Source: Bacillota bacterium | GTDB lineage: Bacteria; Bacillota_A; Clostridia; Acetivibrionales; DUMB01 | Direction of reading: 5' to 3' | Length of the DNA: 12,323 bases | NCBI GenBank assembly: GCA_023621975.1 | Contig: JAMOAC010000031.1 | Coordinates: 1-12,323, forward strand | Shown: positions 1 through 7,751 of the stretch, in pieces | How positions within the stretch are numbered: position 1 is the first letter of the stretch | How the letters are laid out: the number at the start of each line of letters is the position of its first letter | Notes under the pieces: generated by a model | Told to the model about the DNA's origin: nothing | Database searches by the model: none | What the model saw: the letters and a program-made list of their open reading frames with translations, nothing else | Position numbers and translations under genes: made by a program

Positions 1-57
1 GTAAGAAAACAACCTATAAAAAAGACTCCATGAACCATCAACAGCCATTATTTGACT

Positions 58-100
58 GTCAACTCAACCCTATAAATTTTAGAGCAGCTGATATGTCCCA
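58..100. repeat. IS21-like terminal repeat remnant (left copy)
   Basis: About 43 bases beginning gtcaactca match the stretch starting at 10612 in the same orientation, with roughly four fifths of positions identical over one short gap. The right copy lies in a cluster of related repeats typical of IS21-family ends, so this may be a decayed end of the same element type. No transposase frame is seen beside it. The IS21 assignment is inference; the similarity between the two places is seen directly. The rest of 1-190 shows nothing I can support. Confidence 0.35.
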
Positions 101-193
101 GCAAACGAATATATTAAATCGAGGTTTTCTTCATCATGCGTTCTCTTTCCGTTTTGAGACTGCAAAGTCAAAGGCAAAGTGCCCTGCGTTGTG

Positions 194-222
194 TTTACAA
201 TATGAACATATTGGTATATAAT
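194..222 (+). promoter_or_regulatory. sigma-A promoter of the blaI-blaR1 remnant
   Basis: A TTTACA -35 box (194-199) is followed after 17 bases by a perfect TATAAT -10 box (217-222). A palindromic operator begins at the next base, and the GTG start of the blaI remnant lies 25 bases further on. The arrangement matches self-repressed bla-type regulators, where repressor binding blocks the polymerase. The promoter looks undamaged although the genes it serves are not. Confidence 0.7.
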
Positions 223-237
223 GTTTACACTGTAGAC
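223..237. promoter_or_regulatory. BlaI/MecI-type operator
   Basis: Fifteen bases, GTTTACACTGTAGAC, form an inverted repeat broken only at the centre and at one symmetric pair. It contains the TACA-n-TGTA core known from BlaI/MecI operators. It directly abuts the -10 box and precedes a blaI-like frame, which supports autoregulation in the ancestral locus. Confidence 0.6.
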
Positions 238-247
238 AGCGAGGAAC

Positions 248-518
248 GTGATTGGAATTAATAAGCAGAATATCAGTCTTACTAATACCGAATGGGAGCT
301 CATGGAATGCCTGTGGAAAGCGTCGCCGCGAACCTGCAGAAAAGTAGCGGGAGGACGCAGTTATCAAGGAAACGGACGATTTCCTTAACCGGGTGTACAA
401 AGGCATCATCGGCCTGATAATAAGCACCATCACAAAAAAGCAGTAGCTCACAAAGGAAGAAATTGAAAAATTGTGCGCCATCCTGCGTGAAACTGAGGTC
501 AAGGAGCTGGAGAAATGA
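248..518 (+). pseudogene. blaI: BlaI/MecI-family repressor, internally deleted pseudogene
   Basis: The first part, from the GTG at 248, reads MIGINKQNIS and then TNTEWELMECLWKASPRT, which is the start of a BlaI/MecI winged-helix repressor. After about residue 33 the frame is lost and stops at a TAA. From 354 a different frame gives KETDDFLNRVYKG and later LTKEEIEKL, which is the family's C-terminal dimerisation tail. The middle of the repressor, with the recognition helix, is missing; intact members are about 120 residues long. The tail frame also carries an in-frame TAG at 444-446. Its TGA at 516-518 overlaps the ATG of the next gene, preserving the coupled blaI-blaR1 layout. It cannot make a DNA-binding repressor. 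GAGG at 241-244 is a close but plausible ribosome site. Confidence 0.75.
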
Positions 519-1678
519 CACAACTCATCATCACTTCCTCCATTCTTATCCTCGTGGTAATTCTGTTACGGCATTTTTTAAAGGGCAAAATCAGCCTGCG
601 CCTGCAATACGCCCTTTGGGCGCTGGTGCTGATACGTTTGATTGTACCCATTACCTTGTTTGAAAGCCCAATTAGTGTAATGAATGCGGTTGAACGGTCG
701 GCAGCCTATAAGATGGCTGAACAAACGCTTTCAAAAACCAAGGTATACTCTGACGTGATACGTCACAGTGAAATGACGCCGGATGAGGCGCGTAAAGCCG
801 GAAAAGGTACGCTGCATGAAATTCGGGGGTATCCATCACAGAGCGGTTATGCAAACCTGCGGACGTACATTTTTGTGGATTCTCTTGGTGAGGTACTGGC
901 TCGGATACTAAGAATAGCATGGCTTTCTGGAATTGCCGTTATCGGACTGACCTTGCTTTTATCGAACCTGGGTTTCAGGAGGAAACTGATAAAAACCAGG
1001 ATCCGCTATCAGACAGACATTTGTGAACGACCAGTTTATTTAGTTGAGAACTTAACTTCGCCCTGCCTGTTCGGATTCTTTCGCCCTGTAATCTATATCA
1101 CTCCGGACGTTGCCGGGGATGCGCTAAAATTGCGCCATGTGCTGGTCCACGAACAGACCCATTACCGACACGGCGACCACATCTGGGCGGCGATGCGAAG
1201 TTTATGCCTTGCCGTACACTGGTACAACCCTCTTGTCTGGCTGTCGGCGACGCTTTCCCGCCGGGATTCCGAACTGGCCTGCGATGAGGGAACCATCAAA
1301 TACCTCGGCGAAGCAAGCCGCTTGGAATACAGTCGAACGATCATCGGGCTAGTCTGCGAGAAACGCAAAACCATGGATTTACTTTGCTTCTCCACTACCA
1401 TGACCGACGGAAAAAAGGGTATCAGGGAGCGCGTCACACTGATCGCAAGAAAGCCAAAAGTCCTCGTGCCGGCATTGGTTGCGGTCGCACTCGTTGCTGC
1501 TGTTGCGGTCGGCTGCACCTTCACAGGAGCAAAATCCGAAAATGCCGAGATCATTCCGCTGGCGGCTGATGATGTGGAGTACGACCGACCCCTTGCTCAG
1601 CATGAAAAAAGAAAGATGCCATATCTTCTACACAATCTCAATTTTATAAGCTCTCATCCAGACATCAACTTGGATTAA
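515..1678 (+). CDS. blaR1: BlaR1-like M56 membrane metallopeptidase, C-terminally truncated
   Basis: This encodes a BlaR1/MecR1-type protein that would signal at the membrane and cleave its partner repressor BlaI. Helices are visible at about residues 3-20 and 29-48, then 130-150, and a fourth at 311-332. Between helices three and four lies the cytoplasmic M56 zinc protease domain: HEQTH (H212, E213, H216) with a likely third ligand E253 in ELACDE. Normally a large extracellular sensor domain follows the fourth helix; here only about 55 residues remain. The last 17 or so codons (from 1628) are read out of the antisense of asnB, so the native C-terminus is lost. The ATG overlaps the blaI stop and has AAGGAG at 501-506. 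Base composition is richer in G+C than the methyltransferase region. The protease fold could survive, but signal sensing is probably gone. Confidence 0.8.
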   Translation: MTQLIITSSILILVVILLRHFLKGKISLRLQYALWALVLIRLIVPITLFESPISVMNAVERSAAYKMAEQTLSKTKVYSDVIRHSEMTPDEARKAGKGTLHEIRGYPSQSGYANLRTYIFVDSLGEVLARILRIAWLSGIAVIGLTLLLSNLGFRRKLIKTRIRYQTDICERPVYLVENLTSPCLFGFFRPVIYITPDVAGDALKLRHVLVHEQTHYRHGDHIWAAMRSLCLAVHWYNPLVWLSATLSRRDSELACDEGTIKYLGEASRLEYSRTIIGLVCEKRKTMDLLCFSTTMTDGKKGIRERVTLIARKPKVLVPALVAVALVAAVAVGCTFTGAKSENAEIIPLAADDVEYDRPLAQHEKRKMPYLLHNLNFISSHPDINLD

Positions 1679-3469
1679 ATATGCCATTAACTGCGTTCCT
1701 GTCATGAGCTGACCGTACCAGGGCATTGAAATTTCCTTTCCATCGGAATCGATAATTTCCTGCACCTTCTGCCTGTTAATCAGCTGCACCAATGGAGAGC
1801 TGGAATCATTCAGTATCTTTTGCAGACTTGACTTAACTGCGTTTAAATATTTTGGATTGTGAGTTTTGGGATACGGGCTTTTTTTACGCCATATAATTTT
1901 GTCAGGCAAAATACCCTTCATGGCCTCCCTTATAATCCCTTTTTCTCTGCCGTTAAAGAACTTAATGTTCCAAGGCATGTTATAGGCGTACTCTACCAGG
2001 CGATGGTCACAGAACGGTACTCTTACCTCAAGCCCGTTGTACATACTCATTCTGTCTTTTCTGTCCAGCAATGTCTGCATAAACCAATTCAGATTCAGCA
2101 TAAACATTTGCCTCATGCGAACCTCAAATTCTCCCTCGCCTGGTAAGGTATCCGTATTGTTTACGGTATCGCTGTACTGCTGTTTCACATATTCTTCGCC
2201 ATCCTTCAGCAATCCCTGTTTTAAAATGCTTTGCCTTAAATCCAAAGATTGGGACCAGGGGAAGGTATCTTTATATAAAATATCCCTGTTGTAATACCAA
2301 GGATAACCGCCAAATATTTCATCAGCACACTCGCCGGAAACCGCAACGGTAAACTCCTTTTTTATTTCTCTGCACAGTAGAAGCAATGAAGAATCCACAT
2401 CCGCCATGCCAGGCAAATCACGGGCAAGCACCGCATCACCCAAATGCTTTTCCAAATCTTCATTTTCGAGCAATACTTCATGGTGCCGCGATCCTATCTC
2501 ATTTGCCACTATCTGGATATATTCTTCATCGGAATTCGGTTGAAAAATACTTTTTACGAAATATTGCTGATTGTCAACATAGTTAACCGAATATGTATGA
2601 AGAATTCCTTTGTTGTCAGATAAATAACTTTCGGAAGCTATTTTTGAAATAATGCTGGAATCAAGTCCTCCGGACAGGAAGCAGCATAAAGGCACATCCG
2701 ATACTAACTGGCGCTTAACCGCATCGGTGATTAAAAAGCGAGTCTTCTCAATGGTGGTTTTGATGTCATCAGTATGTTCACTGGCTTTTAAAACCCAATA
2801 TTTACGGATTTTACATCCTGTTTTTTGCTTAAAGACCAGGAACTCTCCGGGTCTCAATTCGTTCACGTCCTTGATAACTCCCTTACCACTTGTTCTGCCC
2901 GGTCCTAAAAGGAAGATTTCCTTGAGTCCATCGTTATCAATTCTAGGCTTGACTAATGGATTTGCCAACAAAGTTTTTAATTCGGAACCAAAAATAATAC
3001 CATCAGGGTAGCAATATATAAACAGCGGTTTTACTCCCATTCTGTCGCGAGCCAAAAACAAAGTATTGGTTGTATCGTTCCAAACTCCGAAAGCGTAGAT
3101 GCCATTCAGCTTTTCCAGGCACGATTCGCCCCAATGTATAAAAGCTGTCAGCAAAACCTCGGTATCGGAATGTCCTCTGAAATGATATCCGAAAGCTAAA
3201 AGCTCGTCACGGAGCTCATTTGTATTATAAAGCTCTCCGTTATAAACAATTGTATAGCTGGTATTGCCCTTTTTTATCGTCATTGGCTGAATTCCGTTTT
3301 CAGGGTCAATAACGATGAGCCTTCGATGCATCAGGCACACGTTTTCCTTCAGATATATGCCTTGCGCGTCAGGTCCTCTGCGCACCAAAGTGGCTGTCAT
3401 TTTGTTTATGATATCCTCATGATTTCTTAAATCCCTGTTATAATCAATCCAACCTGCAATTCCGCACAT
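1628..3469 (-). CDS. asnB: asparagine synthase, glutamine-hydrolysing
   Basis: A complete cytoplasmic AsnB-type enzyme of 613 residues that makes asparagine from aspartate, ATP and glutamine. The N-terminal class II glutaminase begins MCGIAGW; Cys2 becomes the catalytic nucleophile once Met is removed. It also shows RRGPDAQG (30-37), YNGELYN (76-82) and GHSDTEVLL. The synthetase domain carries the pyrophosphate loop SGGLDSS (266-272) and later GECADEIFGGYPWY. The frame extends two codons upstream to a GTG, but that would bury Cys2. The ATG at 3469 is preceded by GGAGGG with good spacing, so I use it. Length fits the AsnB/AsnO group of Firmicutes. It ends in TAG and overlaps the truncated blaR1 frame by 51 bases tail to tail. 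It stands alone with its own promoter, so I infer a housekeeping or sporulation-linked role rather than a peptide cluster. Confidence 0.93.
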   Translation of the reverse strand: MCGIAGWIDYNRDLRNHEDIINKMTATLVRRGPDAQGIYLKENVCLMHRRLIVIDPENGIQPMTIKKGNTSYTIVYNGELYNTNELRDELLAFGYHFRGHSDTEVLLTAFIHWGESCLEKLNGIYAFGVWNDTTNTLFLARDRMGVKPLFIYCYPDGIIFGSELKTLLANPLVKPRIDNDGLKEIFLLGPGRTSGKGVIKDVNELRPGEFLVFKQKTGCKIRKYWVLKASEHTDDIKTTIEKTRFLITDAVKRQLVSDVPLCCFLSGGLDSSIISKIASESYLSDNKGILHTYSVNYVDNQQYFVKSIFQPNSDEEYIQIVANEIGSRHHEVLLENEDLEKHLGDAVLARDLPGMADVDSSLLLLCREIKKEFTVAVSGECADEIFGGYPWYYNRDILYKDTFPWSQSLDLRQSILKQGLLKDGEEYVKQQYSDTVNNTDTLPGEGEFEVRMRQMFMLNLNWFMQTLLDRKDRMSMYNGLEVRVPFCDHRLVEYAYNMPWNIKFFNGREKGIIREAMKGILPDKIIWRKKSPYPKTHNPKYLNAVKSSLQKILNDSSSPLVQLINRQKVQEIIDSDGKEISMPWYGQLMTGTQLMAYLIQVDVWMRAYKIEIV

Positions 3470-3507
3470 AAACACCCTCCTGAAAAAGCACCACTCATGA
3501 TGATGTT

Positions 3508-3535
3508 TTTATAATCAATACTACATTTTATGCAA
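3508..3535 (-). promoter_or_regulatory. candidate asnB promoter
   Basis: On the minus strand a TTGCAT -35 box (3535-3530) is followed after 16 bases by TATAAA (3513-3508). The asnB ribosome site GGAGGG lies about 30 bases downstream. I looked for the conserved T-box antiterminator sequence upstream of asnB and did not find it. Confidence 0.45.
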
Positions 3536-3638
3536 TTGTCTTAAAGATTTCTTCTTTGTGCTTCACTTTTTTTATCTTTTTTCTTTATTTTTCTTGCTGA
3601 GAAATCATTTGTATTTCACTATAATCCTGATACCATAA

Positions 3639-3682
3639 CAAAGGCGCTGTAGACAAAAGTCCACAGCGTCTTTGGTTTTTTT
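3639..3682 (+). terminator. strong intrinsic terminator with no obvious gene
   Basis: A 16-pair stem (3639-3654 with 3659-3674; one mismatch, one G-U pair) closes an AAAA loop and is followed by seven T. The T run is on the plus strand, so it ends rightward transcripts. No plus-strand gene lies between 1678 and this point. On the minus strand the hairpin has no U run. A TATAAT at 3620-3625 lies just upstream but has no well-placed -35 box. Confidence 0.7.
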
Positions 3683-3954
3683 AAGATGGGTACTTTACCA
3701 TTATCATTATAGAACTTTAACCTTTAGCGTTTAAACCTGTTAGCATTTACCATCTTCTTTGAAAGCATACATCAATACAACAGTAGCCTGTAACCAATCA
3801 GATTTCGCTGCGTTCGTATTCTTAAGCAGTCCTTTTATGAATCGTACTTAACTGCTTACTGTGTTGTTTAGCTCCCTTTAAGCAGAATAACCACCTTTAC
3901 GTGGCTCGGGGTGATGGAATTGATGTCTGCAGGCATTTTTTCAAGGGATGATCC
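3683..3954 (-). other. gene-poor stretch with short coding scraps
   Basis: No intact gene is visible. On the minus strand, right after the methyltransferase stop, an open frame ending at 3868 contains ITPSHVKVVILLKGS, which loosely recalls the C-terminal end of TrmA/RlmD-type uracil methyltransferases. A second open frame of 35 codons (3740-3847) contains SDWLQATVVLMYAFKEDG, which I do not recognise. Both lack a start codon with a ribosome site. They are probably pieces of lost genes; the family suggestion is weak. Confidence 0.25.
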
Positions 3955-4713
3955 CTACACAGCTTTTAAAAGCATTGTTACTCCAGATATTTCATTTTCC
4001 AATTCGATGCATTCTGCTTGCTGGCTCTGTATATAACTATCAAATAGATAGGCCTTTTCCGGAAATTTTTCTTTTAATTCGTTTGCTCTTTTTATGATCC
4101 ATTTCTGCTGTTCATTATTGATGCTGGCTATTTCATCATCTTCAATGATCTTATCTTCGATCAGTTTTATTCCTGTTTTATTAAAAATTGCAAGCCATTG
4201 CTCTCTGGTTGGATACTGTGGATTGTTTTCATCATTGCCATATGCATCATCAATAATAATATAACCACCTTTTTTTATTGTCTTTTTTAGCAGATTTATT
4301 GTTTCTTCCGCATTTCCTAAAACATCTCCCGCAGCTCCAAGAATAACAATGTCATAGCCCTTTTCGGTCTTAACCAATTCTGTGATATCTCCTGCTAAAA
4401 ACTCGCACAATTCTCCTACACCAAATTCTTGTGCTTTTTGGACTGCAAAATCAATAAACTCCGGAATGATGTCAATACCTTTTACCATGCAGCCAAGTTC
4501 CTTAGCTAAATTAATGCTTACCGCTCCTTTACCGCATGCCAGGTCAAGAACCTTTGTTTCCTTTGAAACAGGAATATGTTTAGTTATCATTTTCAGTATA
4601 TCTCCTGGTGATGAACCCAACTCCCATAAATCCTGTAATAAATACGGTAGATACGGAATCAGCTCTACTGATTCAGCCGACAATGATTTTGCAAGTTTTT
4701 CTTCTACAGTCAT
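3955..4713 (-). CDS. class I SAM-dependent methyltransferase
   Basis: A cytoplasmic Rossmann-fold methyltransferase of 252 residues. After a helical N-terminal region comes motif I, VLDLACGKGAVSINLA (about 55-70), which binds S-adenosylmethionine. An acidic residue in VKGIDIIP closes the next strand and DIVILGAAGDVLG fits motif IV. A strand near KKGGYIIIDDAYG follows, matching Methyltransf_11/31-type domains. The substrate cannot be told from sequence. An ATG three codons upstream (4722) touches the ribosome site GGGAG, while the ATG at 4713 has ordinary spacing, so I choose the latter. It ends in TAG and appears monocistronic. It is AT-rich and shows no damage. Confidence 0.82.
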   Translation of the reverse strand: MTVEEKLAKSLSAESVELIPYLPYLLQDLWELGSSPGDILKMITKHIPVSKETKVLDLACGKGAVSINLAKELGCMVKGIDIIPEFIDFAVQKAQEFGVGELCEFLAGDITELVKTEKGYDIVILGAAGDVLGNAEETINLLKKTIKKGGYIIIDDAYGNDENNPQYPTREQWLAIFNKTGIKLIEDKIIEDDEIASINNEQQKWIIKRANELKEKFPEKAYLFDSYIQSQQAECIELENEISGVTMLLKAV

Positions 4714-4736
4714 AAAACCCATCTCCCTGCCATGAT

Positions 4737-4765
4737 ATTTTATCTAAAATATGCTGCCAAGTTAA
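4737..4765 (-). promoter_or_regulatory. candidate methyltransferase promoter
   Basis: TTAACT (4765-4760) and TAAAAT (4742-4737) are separated by 17 bases on the minus strand, giving a leader of under 20 bases to the chosen ATG. The -35 box is weak. Confidence 0.35.
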
Positions 4766-4941
4766 TGCAAAGCGATTTAAGGTAATCTCGATAAGCATTT
4801 TATACTAATGCTGGAAAAAAGTTGGTATAATATCAGGTGCACAATTAAATAACCACTGTTTAGAAACCAAACAGAATTTTATAAGCCTCTCAATGGCCAC
4901 AGCATATAGTACAACCGACAGCTCAAAAATCCTTATAAATA

Positions 4942-4971
4942 TTGAAAATTCATATGTTTTGTATGCATAAT
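4942..4971 (+). promoter_or_regulatory. candidate diguanylate cyclase promoter
   Basis: TTGAAA (4942-4947) and CATAAT (4966-4971) are 18 bases apart, about 100 bases upstream of the cyclase start. The rest of 4766-5067 shows no gene; another TATAAT near 4835 lacks a -35 box at proper spacing. Confidence 0.35.
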
Positions 4972-5067
4972 AGATATAAGACAATCATTCTTATATAAGC
5001 AACAGACAACGCGGAATGAATCACAGGAGTCTTTGCATTCGCTTCTAACGGACGGGGGTTCCAGAAA

Positions 5068-6309
5068 TTGCTGGCAAACATAGTAAAATTAATAAAAAAT
5101 TTCTTTATAATATCCATGTCGGACGGAGATAAGGCAGAATTTACAATAAGCATTAACAGTATCAATATTGCCAGAGCAAAAATTACAACGATAATGTTCG
5201 TTGTGCTGGAAGCGATGATGCTCCTGATTCATTATATAAAAAACAGCGAGAAGCTTTTTGACGCGCCCTACATATATTATGGGTTCATGTATGTGCTGAT
5301 GATGGCTGCAATGATTGCATTTTTCGTGATTTTTACCAAACTTGGAACCGATGTACAAAGGTACATATCCCGCATCCGAATTGCCGGGATTTTTTTTATT
5401 GCCTTTATACTGATGTGGTGTGCGGGAATATCGCTGCTTGACCAATTATCAAACGGGCAGGTTATCGTATATATCGTAGCAGTAGTATCAATAGCCGTCA
5501 CCCCATTTTTTGAACCGGCTGTATTACTCCTTGTGTACCTGGCAGTTCATGCACTGTTTCTTACAGCAATGCTGGCAACGCCGTATTTTCAAAATTCCGC
5601 ACATCTGCTCGGCAACTCAATCAACGCGACTACATTCGTAATAATATCGTGGGCAATTTCCTATATGAGATATAAAAAGCAGACCGAGGACTTTATTAAT
5701 AAAAAAATTATGCTGGAGAAAAACGAAGAGTTGAAAAAGATTAACTTACAGTTGCAGGAAGCCAATCAGAAGCTGGAAAAAATGTCCGTAACTGACAGTT
5801 TGACTGGGATTAACAATCGATTGGGCTTCGAAACCGCAATTAGGGACGAATGGAACAGGTGCAAACGGCATTCGATACCCCTGTCGCTGATAATTGCAGA
5901 TGTTGATTTTTTCAAGGAATTCAATGATAATTACGGCCACCAGGCCGGTGATTACTGTATAATAACAGTTGCGGAAGTTCTGAAATCTTATGCGAAGCGT
6001 TCGTCGGACAAGATAGCAAGGTATGGGGGAGATGAATTTGTGGTTCTGATTCCGCATATGGACAGGGAAAGCGCATTAAATCTCGCCGAGCAAATAAGAA
6101 AAGCGGTGGAAGAAAGGCACGTGCCACACATGTTTTCCGGCGTTTCAGACCATGTGACGTTAAGCCTGGGCGTTAACACGGTAATTCCGTCGGATGAAAC
6201 ATCCATTGACGAATTTATAAGCAACGCTGACAAGGCCTTGTATAAAGCAAAGGAAAAACGCAATTGCGCAGTGTTTGCAATGCAGCAGGATACTACAAAA
6301 ATCGTGTGA
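5068..6309 (+). CDS. membrane-bound GGDEF diguanylate cyclase
   Basis: Makes cyclic di-GMP from two GTP at the inner face of the membrane. About six helices span residues 35-205. A charged, coiled-coil-like linker follows (near EKNEELKKINLQLQEANQKL), then a GGDEF domain starting at TDSLTGINNRLGF. The active-site loop is RYGGDEF with GGDEF at 320-324, so catalysis looks intact. RSSD lies five residues before GGDEF and fits the RxxD product-inhibition site. There is no EAL or HD-GYP domain. The TTG start at 5068 has a G-rich stretch upstream at suitable distance; an ATG at 5116, 16 codons in, is the alternative and has a poor ribosome site. The frame is open back to 5020, so the N-terminus is uncertain. 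The membrane part is unlike any named sensor I can identify, so the signal is unknown. Confidence 0.9.
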   Translation: MLANIVKLIKNFFIISMSDGDKAEFTISINSINIARAKITTIMFVVLEAMMLLIHYIKNSEKLFDAPYIYYGFMYVLMMAAMIAFFVIFTKLGTDVQRYISRIRIAGIFFIAFILMWCAGISLLDQLSNGQVIVYIVAVVSIAVTPFFEPAVLLLVYLAVHALFLTAMLATPYFQNSAHLLGNSINATTFVIISWAISYMRYKKQTEDFINKKIMLEKNEELKKINLQLQEANQKLEKMSVTDSLTGINNRLGFETAIRDEWNRCKRHSIPLSLIIADVDFFKEFNDNYGHQAGDYCIITVAEVLKSYAKRSSDKIARYGGDEFVVLIPHMDRESALNLAEQIRKAVEERHVPHMFSGVSDHVTLSLGVNTVIPSDETSIDEFISNADKALYKAKEKRNCAVFAMQQDTTKIV

Positions 6310-6417
6310 AAATTCGGTGTTCTGTAGAAACTGATGGTGTACTCGTGAAGTCCAATGGCGGTATATTCAATGCTTACAGCCTTGACATCAATACCACGCA
6401 CTCCACATTGTTCGAGT

Positions 6418-6588
6418 TCATGGACCAGTAGCATACAACTTAAAACAGCCGTCCTTCTGCCAGGTGCCGAATATTAGTTCAGCTGCTTCTTTTAGTATTG
6501 GCTCTGTGTGGTCCATTCCTAAATCCAATAGTTACATTACGCTTTTAAAAGTCGGGAATGGCGCGTCTTTCATTAAACGCTTATCTGG
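6418..6588 (-). pseudogene. unidentified coding relic
   Basis: A minus-strand frame of 56 codons with one internal TAA (6532-6534) reads DAPFPTFKSVM, stop, LLDLGMDHTEPILKEAAEL and then FGTWQKDGCFKLYATGP. It looks protein-like, and the repeat-like LLDLGMDHTEPIL and GTWQKDG pieces vaguely suggest an alpha-alpha toroid (prenyltransferase or terpenoid cyclase-like) protein. That is a guess. It has no start codon with a ribosome site. Beyond it (6310-6417) another minus frame reads ELEQCGVRGIDVKAVSIEY, also unassigned. The stretch 6589-6801 shows no gene; a 40-codon plus-strand frame near 6656 has no ribosome site. Confidence 0.35.
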
Positions 6589-6801
6589 TGTAGTCCAATG
6601 GAAATCTGGTTAATTATACCATAGAACCCCCAAATAATGTTATATAATGAACCTTATGATAAGTATTCATGTTCAGATCAGAAAAACCATCAATGCCGGA
6701 AGTACAAGCAGAATGAAAAATTCTGTAACTCATTTATTCACTAAAGCAATGAAGCTTTTTCGCCGGATCCAATTATAAAATATAATAATATATTAAATCA
6801 A

Positions 6802-7116
6802 TTAAATCATAAAAAAATTCATAATTCCGTGCACTAATATTGTTGCCCAACAGTTTTCAGTTCTCAGTCTGATAAGTCCAAGTACTGTTCCATAGCCTAT
6901 TCCTGCAGCAAGTTTCAGTAATTGTAATACATCCCAACTCCCCGATATCATATCTGGAATAATATAAAAAAGATGCCATATTGTAAAAAGAGCAATATTC
7001 CAAGCATAGATAAGTTGTTTACTCATCATTACCTTGCTAAACCTGTTCCAAATATATCCCCTAAAAAGCAATTCCTCATAGACCGGCGTTACAATACTGC
7101 CATAAATAATATTCAT
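6802..7116 (-). CDS. CPBP-family membrane protease, N-terminally truncated
   Basis: The 104 residues hold the catalytic core motifs of CPBP (CAAX protease and bacteriocin-processing, Abi-type) membrane proteases: EELLFRG (EExxxR), a histidine in FTIWHLFYIIP and HGIMN near the end. Intact members usually have 200 or more residues and several helices before the EExxxR motif; these are missing. The frame continues upstream of the ATG at 7116 for about 14 codons to a TAA at 7161-7159 and overlaps the end of the XRE gene. The ATG has no ribosome site. It is probably the surviving 3' part of a gene joined by deletion to the XRE gene. The motifs are intact, but activity without the lost helices is doubtful. 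Confidence 0.75.
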   Translation of the reverse strand: MNIIYGSIVTPVYEELLFRGYIWNRFSKVMMSKQLIYAWNIALFTIWHLFYIIPDMISGSWDVLQLLKLAAGIGYGTVLGLIRLRTENCWATILVHGIMNFFMI

Positions 7117-7141
7117 AAGCGAAGTGAATCCTTGAGCATAT

Positions 7142-7651
7142 TTATATTTTTTTCCGGGTTAAGAAGGCTCCAACAATTGCCCCAATCAATGCAAACGGAG
7201 CTATTCTGACGAATAGCCATTCAAAAATGTGGAATCCCACTCCAAGAACTGCAGTTTCGGGGTCGCTATAATCCCAAGCCAGGTAAGGACTATCGGCTAT
7301 TATCAAAATCACAAAAGCAATTATTATAACTGCACATAGTGAAATACAAAGCCAATGAAGAATATTACGCCTTGCCACCTTCCCTTGAGCGAGCTGCGTG
7401 TTTATGACCTCAAGTTTTTCAGATATCACCTTTAAGTCATCCACCTTTGGTGGGTCAATAGTTTCTCCAAGCAAAGTACTTACAGGTGTTTCAAGTACTT
7501 CCGATATAGACATCAACATTTCGGCATCAGGAACTGACAAGCCTTTTTCCCATTTAGAGACTGTTTGCCGAACTACATTTAGCTTGATAGCAAGTTCTTC
7601 CTGTGTAAGGCCTTTTGCTTTTCTGATTGCTTTAATGTTTTCATTTAGCAT
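7142..7651 (-). CDS. XRE-family regulator with C-terminal membrane helices
   Basis: A 169-residue protein with an N-terminal Cro/C1-type helix-turn-helix (about 5-60: IRKAKGLTQEELAIKL, VVRQTVSKWEKG), a linker, and two hydrophobic segments at about 95-118 and 143-164. Such membrane-tethered XRE regulators are common in Clostridia and often sit beside the membrane or transport gene they control. A TTG two codons upstream lies only three bases from the GGAGG; the ATG at 7651 has AAAGGAGG with nine-base spacing, so I choose it. A CPBP protease remnant follows immediately, the likely ancestral partner. The inverted repeat at 7695-7711 is a possible binding site. The gene seems intact. Confidence 0.85.
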   Translation of the reverse strand: MLNENIKAIRKAKGLTQEELAIKLNVVRQTVSKWEKGLSVPDAEMLMSISEVLETPVSTLLGETIDPPKVDDLKVISEKLEVINTQLAQGKVARRNILHWLCISLCAVIIIAFVILIIADSPYLAWDYSDPETAVLGVGFHIFEWLFVRIAPFALIGAIVGAFLTRKKI

Positions 7652-7694
7652 TAACAAAAACCTCCTTTCGTAATCATTTTAGTCCCTCATCAGC

Positions 7695-7711
7695 CGTTGC
7701 CACAAGCAACG
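7695..7711. promoter_or_regulatory. inverted repeat upstream of the XRE gene
   Basis: CGTTGC and GCAACG flank five bases, 44 bases before the XRE start. On the minus strand it overlaps a weak promoter-like arrangement ending in TAAAAT. It may be an autoregulatory operator; a chance repeat is also possible. Confidence 0.35.
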
Positions 7712-7751
7712 CATATTAACATCCCATTGAAATCATTCCACCTTTCGAAAC

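Noticed and set aside
79..523. Overlapping minus-strand reading frames across the blaI region
   Set aside because: They lie opposite the recognisable blaI remnant, lack ribosome sites and have no recognisable motif.
3470..3954. T-box or other riboswitch upstream of asnB
   Set aside because: The conserved T-box antiterminator sequence is not found on the minus strand, and the only strong hairpin with a T run points the other way.
5089..6434. Minus-strand open frames opposite the diguanylate cyclase
   Set aside because: They are antisense shadows of a clear GGDEF gene, with Cys/His/Ser-rich composition and no ribosome sites.
6656..6778. Plus-strand 40-codon frame beginning MISIHVQIRK
   Set aside because: No ribosome site and no recognisable motif; its length is within chance expectation.
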